Origin: Macropodus opercularis
Taxonomy: Eukaryota; Chordata; Actinopteri; Anabantiformes; Osphronemidae
Direction of reading: 5' to 3'
Length of the DNA: 64,000 nucleotides
Assembly: GCA_030770545.1 (NCBI GenBank)
Contig: CM061107.1
Location: forward strand, 6,536,001 to 6,600,000
Part shown: piece after piece, positions 1-11,400 of the stretch
How positions within the stretch are numbered: position 1 is the stretch's first letter
Layout: every line of letters starts with the position of its first letter
Notes under the pieces: model-generated
Seen by the model: the letters and a program-made list of their open reading frames with translations, nothing else
Databases searched by the model: none
What the model was told of the DNA's origin: nothing
Translations under genes and position numbers: made by a program

Positions 1-1529
1 CACCTGTGTTGACTCTCTTGATGGCACCGTTCATAAAACCAGCCTGGGAGGAATGAAGCTTGTGGGTTTGTAGGTTTCTGTCTTCACAAGAAGTTCACAA
101 GATGAAACTCTACTGTGGAAGATGGACAATACGTAAATATCATTGAACTGCTGAGGTGCAAAGTCAGTCGTCAGGGTCATAAATAAACGCATTCACCTGC
201 TGTTAATAAATAATTATGGTTGAGCAATAATAATTTTCCACAACAGGTACATGAGCGTATTATAGCGATAAGATGTCTTATTACTGATTACTGTGTTCTG
301 CTGGTGTCTCGCTAAGATGTGACAGCGTATGAGTGAGTCAGCACAAACAACATGGACCTGAACACGGAAGCAAATGAAGGTGTTAACGTTATTATTCACT
401 TTCCGTTCCTGTTCATCAACAAGTCAAAATGATGCTTATATTTGCTTATTTCTTGTTAATAGTATTTATTTATTGTAGCATGTTGTAATAACTCTATTCA
501 TTTCTTTTATTAGGGAATGTGTTCATAGTTACACAGCTTATCTATTGATTGTTCTTTATTTTGTGGTTGACAGTCTTCACCTGTAGTTGCATCTCGCCTG
601 GCTGTACCTTCAGGTCATAGTATTTTTTCACATAATGACGCAGATAATTGTCGGATCACTGTTATCAGCGTTGACCAGCGTAATCCCATTTTATGAGATC
701 CCAGCCCAAAAATGTTCTTCATAATTGTTTGACAGAAATTTAAATGTCTGTAATTTTTAACTTTTATGTTCGTGTCTAAGATGTTTGCACCAGTTTTATG
801 TCTCGTCCTATAATGTCTTTAAATCAAAGGTCACATTACCACTAACCCGCCCTGTGTCACCGGTCAGCGAGTTTCTCATACCAGTGTCACAACTGGGTTA
901 AATCATTATAATTTGTATAATATTCATGGACAGAACTTTCAGTTTAGTTGTGTCAATAAAAAAAACATCTTTGTGAAAATTGTCTTACAGTAAAATGACA
1001 AGTTTATGACAAGACGGACAAGGAAGTTGTCTCAGTGCTGCACCACCAGTAATCAGTAACTTATAAAGTCTGAGCTCTACAAACTGTGCTAGTAGCTGTT
1101 GCTTTAATCATTTCATAATGATGCCAAAGTGCCATTTATTTTCTGTTTGATCTGTATTTTTGTATTCAGCTCAGCCTTAAATCTACATAAATCACACGTC
1201 ACTGTGTTTTATATTGAACACTGATTACAGTGTTATTTCTGAAACGTCCTTCATGTTTGTGTACAGGAACCAGTTTCTGTGTCGAATGACTCTACTTCCA
1301 TCCCAGTTCCTGTATTAGTGAACTGTTCATACTCATATTTGATTTTCACCCATAGATATTATGATGTTACCATGTTGTCTGTGAGCTGGACTACTTACTA
1401 ACACATCACCATCACTGTGGCACATCATCGTTTTATGAGGGTGATGCTCATCATCAGGATCTGACCGACAGAAAGTGGGACTCGAGGTCTTGCTTTCTGG
1501 GAAGGGAATGAACTTTAGCACTGGGTGCC
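1..1529. other. Non-coding upstream flank of first mucin gene
   Basis: AT-rich DNA with only short shadow ORFs; I see no gene. From about 800 onward parts of it resemble the flank of the second mucin gene from about 7860: both carry AAATCAAAGGTCA followed by a run of similar words down to a 'TATTCATGGACAG' / 'TATTTATGGGCAG' motif. The tandem duplication unit therefore probably starts near 800. Confidence 0.55.
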
Positions 1530-1667
1530 GGCCTCAAAGGCGTGGCTAAGCATAAAACCAGTGACGGAGAAGCCGAGCGCTCATTACCCAAGGTTATAGG
1601 GAGCTAAAGCGTCATCCATCGTTACCCTGACTGGAAATCTGGAAGCGTTGTCCTGAGGTCTTCTCCA
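1530..1667 (+). promoter_or_regulatory. Core promoter and 5' UTR of first mucin gene
   Basis: A TATA-like CATAAAA lies at 1551-1557, directly after a GGCGTGGCTAAG word of the CACCC/KLF type (1539-1550). The second mucin gene has the same arrangement at 8361-8393 (GGGTGCC, then GGGAGTGGCTAATAATAAAAC). Conservation between the duplicates, about 110 bp before each ATG, supports a real core promoter with transcription starting near 1580. No transcript data were available. Confidence 0.55.
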
Positions 1668-4600
1668 ATGGCTAAACTATTCCAGCTGCTGTGCGTCCTG
1701 TGGCTGCTTGTGGCCTGTAAGTTACCTGATTATGATGATTTTATTACTGTTGTGTTAGTGTTGTAGTCTCTGACTCGTCTCTGGCTCGTAAGTAGATTTC
1801 TTAGGTAAACTTTTTACCAGAATATTTCCATCTGTTAGTTTTTACTAAATAGATTATTTTGTCAACATATAACCATCAGGTGTGTTTCTTGATTAAAGTA
1901 AATATAATTATTTCCTATTCGTGGCCTTGGTACAGAAAACTACTAATATGTCAATGTAGGATTTGTTAGGATTTTTATTTATTCTTCTCAAGGAAAACTA
2001 AACATAGGGATCACTGTGAAGTGCAATACGTTTGTCTTTTTTTTTTTGTTTAGACAAGTTACCTTTTTAATAAATGTGATATATTTAGTTTAGATAGATT
2101 TTTCTGGACTACACATGATCATTTTCGTACCAATCAAACCTCCTCGTCCAGCATTACTGCACCCCTTCCAAGGAACAAGCGTCTGAGACGATGAGTGAGC
2201 GCGTGAGTAAAACTAGTGTTTCTGGTGGTCGTTGCTTGGTTCAGGCTGTCAGTAGAAAGTACAGCAGTGTCCTGCTACGTCACCAAACTACGTGTCACAT
2301 GGAGCCGTTGCTTTTAGGCCTAGTGCATTTTATCTGCAGGTAATGGAAAAGCTCAGTCTATAAACTCATAAATCTGTTACTGTATCATAAACCCAGGTCA
2401 TAACAGGGCTGGTGTTGTCACGTACCTTGTTTAAAAGCATAAATTATGTTGTGTGTGTGCGTGTGTTAAATTGTGTTTTTATGCATTTAGACGCCTGCAG
2501 CTAGTGCTGGACAATCGTTGAGTAACTGCTACATTGTGCTTATCTAGTCGCATCAGCCTCCAGTGGTTTAGATGAACCAGGTCCAAACAACACAACAGCT
2601 ACACCCGCTACAACGCAACCCGCAGAGGAGACAACGCAACCTGCAGAGACAACACAACCCGCAGAGGAGACAACGCAACCAGCAGAGACAACGCAACCCA
2701 CAGAGACAACGCAACCCGCAGAGACAACGCAACCTGCAGAGACAACGCAACCTGCAGAGACAACGCAACCCGCAGAGACAACGCAACCTGCAGAGACAAC
2801 AACAACACAACCCGCAGAGACAACGCAACCCGCAGAGACAACAGGACCTGCAGAGACAACGCAACCCACTACAACTCCTCCTCCTACTACTACACAGCGT
2901 CCAGGTACTGTACATCCACCTCTGTCCACCATCGTTCCTCTGCGTCTTGGAGCAGTAAATACTCACACCGTGTCTCTGTGTGTGTGTGTTTTCCCGTCAC
3001 TTTGAAGATCCTTGTGCTTCCAACCCATGTGGTCGTGGCAGCGCTTGTGAAGCTCGACACAATGACACCTTTGTGTGCTTGTGTTTGTCTGGGGAGGTCT
3101 ACAACTATGACAGCAGGAGTTGTGAGAATGGTAAGTGTTCGTGTTTCCACGGTTGTTGAAACTCTCATCATATTCGTTCAGTAACTTCCTGAAGCCTTGT
3201 TATTAGAGTGAGATCAGGTCAGGTTATTATGTTTCAGACTGGCTGTTTGCCCACTTTGAGCTAATGATGAACTGTCTAAGTGCAGGCACAAGAAGAACAA
3301 AACAAGTGTAACCTGTAGACTGTTTAAATAAAAGTTACAACACAACAGCAGGCTGTGACATCTTTCCTTAAATGTCATTTCACTGTTTCAGCCAAAGTTT
3401 TCCCTGGAGACTTGAGTCTGACTGGAATAAACTATACAGAAAAAATGCAGGACAAGACATCACAAGAATTTAAAGATGCCTCAATTCAAATTAATGATGC
3501 AGTAAGTGATCAGTTCTCTTTTCTTAATGTGGCTTCGATTACAAGACACACGTTCATTTGATGGTTTTGTATCTGCTGTTTGCAGCTGTCGCATGCATTC
3601 GAGCCAAAGAGCGGCTTCGTTGAGGCCATCGTGTTTGACCTCCAGTGAGTCTTCAGTCAGTTCATTTCTAGTAAAGTTCACTTTATTATTTCAGTACGTA
3701 ATTGTCATGTGGTTTTTGTTCTAACAGACCAGTCGCAGCCACAACACGTTTGTCACAGACAGCTGGTGTCAGAGCAACTGTAGACATCATCTTCAATGTC
3801 AATTCTGAAGTCAACACAGAAAAGGTTCAAAGTGCGATAAAGGAAGCTGCCAGCGGTTCAGACTCTGTGCTGAAAGGGGGAACATTTACTGGTAAGTTCA
3901 TTACATGTGTGACGACATTCATAGCGTGTAATAATAATCACACAGCCTGTTTTATTTTATTTTATTAAGGCAGTAAAGACAACCCTATGACCTTTAACCT
4001 TTAGACAGTGTAATAACGTAACAAAGCCCTGATGGTAAATGTGATTAGATGTTTATTTCTTATATCACTGCTTATTATCACAGATTAGTTTTGTTTCTGT
4101 CATTTAAGGGACAAGCCTGTGTAAATCGGACACCTGTGATATAGAATCTACCAACTGCACTTCAGCCGATGGAACCTTTACATGCTCCTGTAATGACGGC
4201 TACGTTAAGACAGGCTTCAGCGACAGAGTGTGTGTTGGTAAGAGCGAGAGAACGAGGACGTGTGTGTGGACTCAGCTTCAATTTGTGTATTTTCATTTGC
4301 TTGTGTTCTTGTTGCAGCTTGTCCCAGTGGACAGCAGGCACAGGGTTCAGAGTGTGAAGCGTAAGTCCTTCGATGCCCTCGCACCCAGACCCACGTCTGT
4401 GCTGCTGTCAAACGTTCCTGTGTGGAAAGGAACAGTTGAAATAATCTGTCTTTATGTTTTTCAGTTGCTCCTTTGGATATTCTGGCTTTAACTGCAAGGA
4501 ATGTAAGTTAAACATGACACAGAATCACAGCGACGTCCAGTGAAAGCGTCTGCTCTGTGCTTAGTAGTAGCCAGTGCAGCCGTGTTGATGCCGTGTGATG

Positions 4601-5351
4601 TGCTTTGATAGCGTGGCAGCTGGTGCTGGTCGTCGTCGGCTCTGTGCTTGGTGGACTGCTGCTCATATCACTCATCCTTCTGCCAGTAGTAGCAGTCAAG
4701 TGAGTCTCTGTCCCTCCCACAACACACTGTGCATTCAACTATAATATAGACATAATAATAATATTTGGACGCATTTATTATTAATTTTGAATCTTTCATT
4801 ATTTTAGACAGTAATGCTATTTTATTTTGTTAGGTGCTCAAAGAAGAGCTCTAAGCATAATGACTATGAAGACGTTGGGACATCTTATGTTAGTCCTTCT
4901 CCTGCCAAACCACCACTGGTCAACGGCGCCAGACCGGCACCATCCGTCAATGGGTCCAGCTTTGCCAACTACGGGGTCCCTAAAATCCCACGGGCCAATA
5001 CTACCAGCAACTGGGACAGCAGAACCAACTTGGAGATGACGCCAAGCAACAGCCGTCAAACTTTGATCACTGCAGACAGAAGTTCGGTGAGCACACGTTA
5101 AGAACATACTGCAAGTACAAAATATACCAAAGCAGGGTTGAGAAAAGACAAGTCATTCAATCGTCTTGTAATTGCAGCGCCTCTATGAAGATCAAGACGA
5201 CCTGAGCTCATATGCTCAGCCTCGCCCTGGCAGCTTTGCTCAGCCACGAGCCCAGAACAACCCGTACGCCCAGACTCGACCTCAGGGGAACCCCTACGCA
5301 CAGAGCCACAGCCAGGACAACTCTTACTACAGCGGAAGACGGTTCAACTGA
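1668..5351 (+). CDS. muc13: Mucin-13-like transmembrane mucin (copy 1)
   Basis: Cell-surface epithelial mucin with MUC13 architecture. Twelve exons by splice signals: 1668-1716, 2548-2904, 3008-3130, 3392-3501, 3586-3644, 3728-3891, 4109-4237, 4318-4360, 4465-4502, 4612-4699, 4834-5086, 5178-5351; total 1587 nt, 528 aa, all phases closing. Domains in order: signal peptide (about 1-20, starting MAKLFQLLCVLW); Thr/Pro-rich PTS domain to about 135 with TTQPAE hexad repeats; EGF-like 136-176; SEA 177-287; two Cys-rich EGF modules 288-357; TM about 358-387 (LVLVVVGSVLGGLLL); and a tail of about 140 residues with NPYAQ motifs. No GSVVV-type SEA autocleavage site is obvious; the equivalent stretch reads RATVDIIFNV. 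Start chosen because it opens the signal peptide and matches the paralogue (MAKEFKLLC). Family assignment is by architecture; other SEA/EGF mucins are less likely. Confidence 0.85.
2596..2880 (+). repeat. Coding minisatellite, TTQPAE hexads
   Basis: Tandem 18-bp units encode TTQPAE, with several insertions (an extra GAG or ACA codon) and single substitutions (PTE, GPAE). They form the PTS domain of the first mucin. The unit length and residues differ from the 21-bp unit of the neighbouring paralogue, so the two mucin domains expanded independently or one was replaced. Confidence 0.9.
4082..4705 (+). repeat. Paralogous block identical to 13936-14559
   Basis: Exons 7-10 and introns 7-9 of this gene, with the end of intron 6 and the start of intron 10, appear base-for-base identical to the second copy at an offset of 9854 bp. 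Intronic identity alongside diverged flanks (for example exons 11 and 12) indicates recent gene conversion or a very young partial duplication. Confidence 0.85.
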
Positions 5352-6139
5352 TGACGGAAGGTTTCTGTCTCATTGACATTTGCCCGGATCGACCGTGTTC
5401 CCTTCCCTAACCAGAAGCACCGTTTCCTGTTCTTGTACATTGTGGATAATTACAAATCCTTTGTGAAAGCTTACACTAATAAATGTTTTTATTATTGTCA
5501 TCTGCATTATCTTCTCAGCATGTCAGAATCCAGGCTGTGCGACATCATTCTCCGGCTCAGCTCTTGTCGGGCTCGTCTATGAATTTACAAGAATTCAAAT
5601 TGTTTTACGTGTCCAATGAGTCACAGCTTTATGTGAATGAGGCGAGTTCATTAGCTCTAATAAAACCTTATACGTCCTTCTGCAAATCACTTCACAATGT
5701 TTCTGCATATTTAAGTATCATGTTTACCATATGGACGGGTTTCAGTATTGTGTTTTGAGACTATATTTTATTTATCTTTAACCTCTTTCATGGCTGATTT
5801 TTGCCAATTTGTTATTTAGTATTAATAAACAAATAACTTTGAAAATAAGTTTCCGCTTACTAACGTTTCTTTTCACACTCATAGTACAGTGTGCGTAATT
5901 TCTTCCAATCCTTCACTGAATTCTTCAATAAAACACAGGCTCCGGGTTTTGTAGGTGTGTGTTTGTGGGTTCCTGAAAGAATCATCTCTGTTTTTGACTG
6001 GAAAATAGACAATAAACATATTTTAATGAAGCTATATGCTATTTTAATAACTTTGACGGAAAATGATGTGGCGCCTATACTGTCTGTGTCTTAGAGCCTG
6101 GGTGTGTTTCAGTTGCACTTGACGTACTTCACTCTCAAA
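5352..6139 (+). other. 3' UTR and flank of first mucin gene
   Basis: AATAAA signals occur at about 5478 (ACTAATAAATG), 5823 and 6009. The first lies 127 bp after the stop codon and is a plausible polyadenylation site. No coding sequence is seen. Confidence 0.5.
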
Positions 6140-6153
6140 CCTCTTGGTGGCGC
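6140..6153 (+). promoter_or_regulatory. CTCF-like motif between the mucin copies
   Basis: CCTCTTGGTGGCGC matches 12 of 14 positions of the CTCF core consensus CCASYAGRKGGCRS. This is a motif match only. Confidence 0.3.
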
Positions 6154-6364
6154 CAAAGAGCTAAGAACTTGTAACCGTGTAAACGACGAAGACTGGCCCA
6201 CAGCTGGTAATCATGAGTCCACATGCTTTACTGGAGATCCAGACAATTTAAAGGCAATATTTGCACATTGTATTGACTGAATGTATTTGACAGTTTTTTT
6301 TTTTAATTTTACTCTAGTGGTCTCACTTTTAGACAAGCAGACAGGTTGTATGACACACAAGATG

Positions 6365-6450
6365 CGACAGACTGGCGACCGGTCCAGGGTGGACCCTGCC
6401 TCTCGCCCATAGCTGGGATAGGCTCCAACACACCCCACGGGGAAGATGAA
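6365..6450 (+). mobile_element. 3' tail of a fish retroposon (SINE/LINE type)
   Basis: The stretch containing CTGGCGACCGGTCCAGGGTG, then TAGCTGGGATAGGCTCCA and a terminal GAATGAATGA repeat, matches a tail widely dispersed in teleost genomes and shared by SINEs and their partner LINEs. The body 5' of it is not recognisable, so the copy is truncated or decayed. Confidence 0.65.
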
Positions 6451-6589
6451 TGAATGAAGACACGGAAAGAAACACGCTGCTGTGTTAAAGGTGGGTCAAA
6501 TCACAGTAGTTCAGTTGTTCATGTGAGTTGCTTGTGTATTTACTTTCACACCACTGGAGACAAACGTGTCAGACTTCAGTCATGCTGTA

Positions 6590-6750
6590 TTCACCACTAT
6601 ATCAGTGAAGCTTTAGTTTCGATTGTCAGGAAGATGTCTTGTCTTCAGTGCTGTAAAGTCGTTGGGTAACATCTCCCTGTAGAAGATAAGCAGTAGAGAA
6701 GCCAGAAGAAACTGCCAGTCATCAGTTGTTTGACTTGCACAATGCACAAG
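6590..6750 (+). repeat. Downstream end of the mucin duplication unit, copy 1
   Basis: Words such as GAAGCTTTAGTTTC, TTGTCAGGAAGA, GAGAAGCC and AACTG-CAGTCAT occur here in the same order and spacing as at about 15885-16030 downstream of the second copy. The tandem duplication thus included about 1.4 kb of downstream flank in copy 1 (about 0.8 kb in copy 2). Confidence 0.6.
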
Positions 6751-8354
6751 CCTCCAGCCTTTGACAGCTCTAACTGCAGCCAGGTGTTTATTCTGTGTGC
6801 GCCACAGGAAGTACAGCATGAATGAAACAACCAGTTACCAACCAGACCATTTCACTCTGTGGTTATTTATTTGCCTTTATGATCTATGAAAGGTGACCAA
6901 TAAACAAAGTTTCTCCTGCATTTTTATCTTCCTCCTGTGTTGTACTGACTGGAGCAGGTGACGGAAGAGTCAAACATTTCCGAATATATAACCATCACAC
7001 CAACCTGAACGTGTCCTGTGTGTTTACTTGACTGTTGAAATGACTGTTGTTAGGCGAGATCTGAAAAGCTTCAATCCAATCATAGCAATAAAAAACTAGA
7101 CACACGCACCTGACACAATAAAGAAACTCAATAAAGTAGTAGTCACAAGTTTGTGCGACCAATGAATTTGTGCAATAGTCTACATTTTTCTGATAGTCAT
7201 GTGTTGTGTGTGTGTGTGTGGATACAAAACTTTTTCAGGCTGACAACGTTCCTGTATCACACACCTGGTTATTGAGGTTAACATTATGAGGAGGAGATGC
7301 ATATATGCACAATCTGCAGATCAGGGTCGTTGTTAAGACACAAAGCCTAACAAATCAACAACAGCCCAAAGTTGTAATCACCCAGAGTTGTCCAGTGCAT
7401 TGATAACTCTGATAAAACATTATTTATCTGTAGCGTCACCTGGAGACGTGTGTTAGAGACGTACCATAAACAGGGTGATGGAGCGACTCTCAGATAACAC
7501 AGAGGTTCACATTTTGAATTGTAATATAATTTAAACACTATAAACATGTCTTGTTATTAAAAGTATTTTTCTGCCCCATCGCTCATAGTTTGTGCCAAGA
7601 AATGAGACAAATTAACACGATCACGCTAAAGGAGGGAGCAGACCTGCCCAACCTGTACATTCTCACCACGAAGCCTGAAAAAGCTGCTAATGTTCTGGGA
7701 AACTGAAGGAGGTGAGTGGACACTGCAGCGTCCGATTAAATGTTGAATGAATATAATGAGGAGGTTGTAAAACGCGTTTCTAATTATAAATGTTGTCATT
7801 TTAACAGCTTCTATCTTAAGATCATATGTTGTCAACACCCATCTTATCTCTTCTCTTGACGTCTCTAAATCAAAGGTCATTTTACCCTCTGTCCCACCCT
7901 CTGTCCTCAGTCATGTCATTTCTGATAACAGTGTTATAATTGGACTGAGTCCTTTTCTTGCATTTACATATTTTATTCATAGTTTTCATAATATTTATGG
8001 GCAGAGTTTCTGTTGAGTTTTTCATTGAGAGACTGAACCAGCCTCTCTGTTCCTCTTACCGCCGCACTAAACAATTACTAACTTATATTATTTAATTATA
8101 AAAGCTAAGGCCGAGCGCTACAAAGTTAATTCCAATAATAACATCACTACACAACACCACGCCAGTATAACAGCCTCTGTCAGGAAATCTGTACTCTGCT
8201 GTGAAATATCAAACATCATTTTAATTGTCTATCAGCTATTTTGCTTTGTTTTACATAATAAAATGTGAAATCTATTACATATGACGTAATTATGAGGAAT
8301 AATACGACATTATAACATGGGAAGTGTTGAGTCTGAGTCAGGGAATGTTCTTTG
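6751..8354. other. Intergenic DNA between mucin copies
   Basis: No gene seen. It holds a short (TG)n run at about 7203-7219 and, from about 7860, sequence resembling the upstream flank of copy 1. Confidence 0.5.
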
Positions 8355-8492
8355 GCCCTGGGTGCCACCCTCAGGGAGTGGCTAATAATAAAACAGTGAA
8401 GTAGAACCTGAGTTCCCATTTCCCAAAGATGCTAAATTTCTCATAGTCGCGACTGGATCTCTAGTGAAGTTTTGTCCCTCAAGTCTCCTCCA
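8355..8492 (+). promoter_or_regulatory. Core promoter and 5' UTR of second mucin gene
   Basis: TAATAAAAC at about 8386-8393 follows GGGAGTGGCTA, paralleling the promoter of copy 1 (GGCGTGGCTA then CATAAAA). The leader keeps other shared words (CCTCAAGTCTCCTCCAATGG versus CCTGAGGTCTTCTCCAATGG). Confidence 0.5.
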
Positions 8493-11400
8493 ATGGCTAA
8501 AGAATTCAAACTGCTGTGCATCCTTTGGCTCGTCGTGGCCTGTAAGTTACCTGATTTGTTTGAATTTACTATTTTAATTGTGTGGAAATAGTGAACGTTT
8601 TGTTTTTATTTCACGGTTTCTAATAGCTTCTATGTAAAGTAAACATTTTGCATATAAACGTCTGATTTGTAGTAATTACAAGGAATTTTATGTTTTTAAT
8701 TTTTTTCATTTGTTTGAATGTTTTTATGGCATTGCATAGCTTATGAAATGTTGATCTGTTAATCCTGATAAGTGGGAGAAAAGAACATGGACACTTTCTG
8801 TGAAGCAACCTACATTTTTTGCTTTAGATTTGCGTCCCAACATTCTCTCTGGGTACTACAGCTTCCAAAGACAGTACAAGCACATGGCGTCAGGTCGAGA
8901 CTTGAAATTGCTCTAGGTGTGAGTGTGTGAAAGGCTCTAAAGGGCAGTTCCACTGATGTGTTCAAAACAGTTTAATAATATGCAAAGAAGAAGAAGAACC
9001 CAAGGCTATCAAAGAGTTGCAGTTGTGATGAGCGTAATATCCGCTTGAATATCAGCAGCGATTACAACAAAGGTTAATTTCATCGTAGAATCCTGCTGCC
9101 GCTGGAATGAAGAGGAGTCTGAAACTATAACTGTGACGGAAGAACGTCCAGAGAGCTGGAAACTTTATCGTATAATAACTCCTATGTTGTGCATTCATAG
9201 ATTCTTCAGCTCCAGCAACCACAACAATAGGAGAAGCTCCTGCAACTACACCAGAAGGTCCTGCAACTACACCAGAAGGTCCTGCAACTACGCCAGAAGC
9301 CCCAGCAACTACACCAGAAGCTCCAGCAACTACGCCAGAAGCTCCTGCAACTACACCAGAAGCTCCAGCAACTACGCCAGAAGCTCCTGCAACTACACCA
9401 GAAGCCCCAGCAACTACACCAGAAGGTCCTGCAACTACACCAGAAGCTCCTGCAACTACGCCAGAAGGTCCTGCAACTACGCCAGAAGCTCCTGCAACTA
9501 CACCAGAAGCTCCTGCAACTACACCAGAAGCTCCTGCAACTACGCCAGAAGCTCCTGCAACTACACCAGAAGCCCCAGCAACTACACCAGAAGGTCCTGC
9601 AACTACACCAGAAGGTCCTGCAACTACGCCAGAAGCTCCTGCAACTACACCAGAAGGTCCTGCAACTACACCAGAAGGTCCTGCAACTACACCAGAAGGT
9701 CCTGCAACTACGCCAGAAGCTCCTGCAACTACACCAGAAGCTCCTGCAACTACACCAGAAGCTCCTGCAACTACGCCAGAAGCTCCTGCAACTACACCAG
9801 AAGCCCCAGCAACTACACCAGAAGGTCCTGCAACTACACCAGAAGGTCCTGCAACTACGCCAGAAGCTCCTGCAACTACACCAGAAGGTCCTGCAACTAC
9901 ACCAGAAGGTCCTGCAACTACGCCAGAAGCACCAGCAACTACGCCAGAAGCTCCTGCAACTACACCAGAAGCTCCTGCAACTACACCAGAAGCTCCTGCA
10001 ACTACACCAGAAGGTCCTGCAACTACGCCAGAAGCACCAGCAACTACGCCAGAAGCACCAGCAACTACACCAGAAGCACCAGCAACTACACCAGAAGCAC
10101 CAGCAACTACACCAGAAGCTCCTGCAACTACACCAGAAGGTCCTGCAACTACGCCAGAAGCTCCTGCAACTACGCCAGAAGCTCCTGCAACTACGCCAGA
10201 AGCTCCAGCAACTACACCAGAAGGTCCTGCAACTACACCAGAAGCTCCTGCAACTACACCAGAAGCCCCAGCAACTACACCAGAAGCTCCAGCAACTACA
10301 CCAGAAGGTCCTGCAACTACGCCAGAAGCCCCAGCAACTACACCAGAAGGTCCTGCAACTACGCCAGAAGGTCCTGCAACTACACCAGAAGCTCCTGCAA
10401 CTACACCAGAAGCCCCAGCAACTACACCAGAAGGTCCTGCAACTACGCCAGAAGCTCCTGCAACTACGCCAGAAGGTCCTGCAACTACACCAGAAGGTCC
10501 TGCAACTACACCAGAAGCACCAGCAACTACACCAGAAGCTCCTGCAACTACGCCAGAAGCTCCTGCAACTACACCAGAAGCACCAGCAACTACACCAGAA
10601 GCACCAGCAACTACACCAGAAGCTCCTGCAACTACACCAGAAGCCCCAGCAACTACACCAGAAGCTCCTGCAACTACACCAGAAGCACCAGCAACTACAC
10701 CAGAAGCTCCTGCAACTACACCAGAAGCACCAGCAACTACGCCAGAAGCTCCTGCAACTACGCCAGAAGCACCAGCAACTACACCAGAAGCTCCTGCAAC
10801 TACGCCAGAAGCACCAGCAACTACGCCAGAAGCTCCTGCAACTACGCCAGAAGCACCAGCAACTACACCAGAAGGTCCTGCAACTACACCAGAAGGTCCT
10901 GCAACTACACCAGAAGCACCAGCAACTACACCCGAAGGTCCTGCAACTACGCCAGAAGCACCAGCAACTACACCAGAAGGTCCTGCAACTACGCCAGAAG
11001 CACCAGCAACTACGCCAGAAGCTCCTGCAACTACACCAGAAGGTCCTGCAACTACACCAGAAGGTCCTGCAACTACACCAGAAGGTCCTGCAACTACACC
11101 AGAAGCTCCTGCAACTACGCCAGAAGCCCCAGCAACTACACCAGAAGCTCCAGCAACTACACCAGAAGGTCCTGCAACTACGCCAGAAGCCCCAGCAACT
11201 ACACCAGAAGGTCCTGCAACTACACCAGAAGCCCCAGCAACTACACCAGAAGGTCCTGCAACTACGCCAGAAGCTCCTGCAACTACGCCAGAAGGTCCTG
11301 CAACTACACCAGAAGGTCCTGCAACTACACCAGAAGCACCAGCAACTACACCAGAAGCTCCTGCAACTACGCCAGAAGCTCCTGCAACTACACCAGAAGC

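Noticed and set aside
2540..2966. Cysteine-rich minus-strand ORFs (GCVVSA repeats) opposite the first mucin repeat
   Set aside because: Mirror image of the TTQPAE coding repeat; no splice signals or family support.
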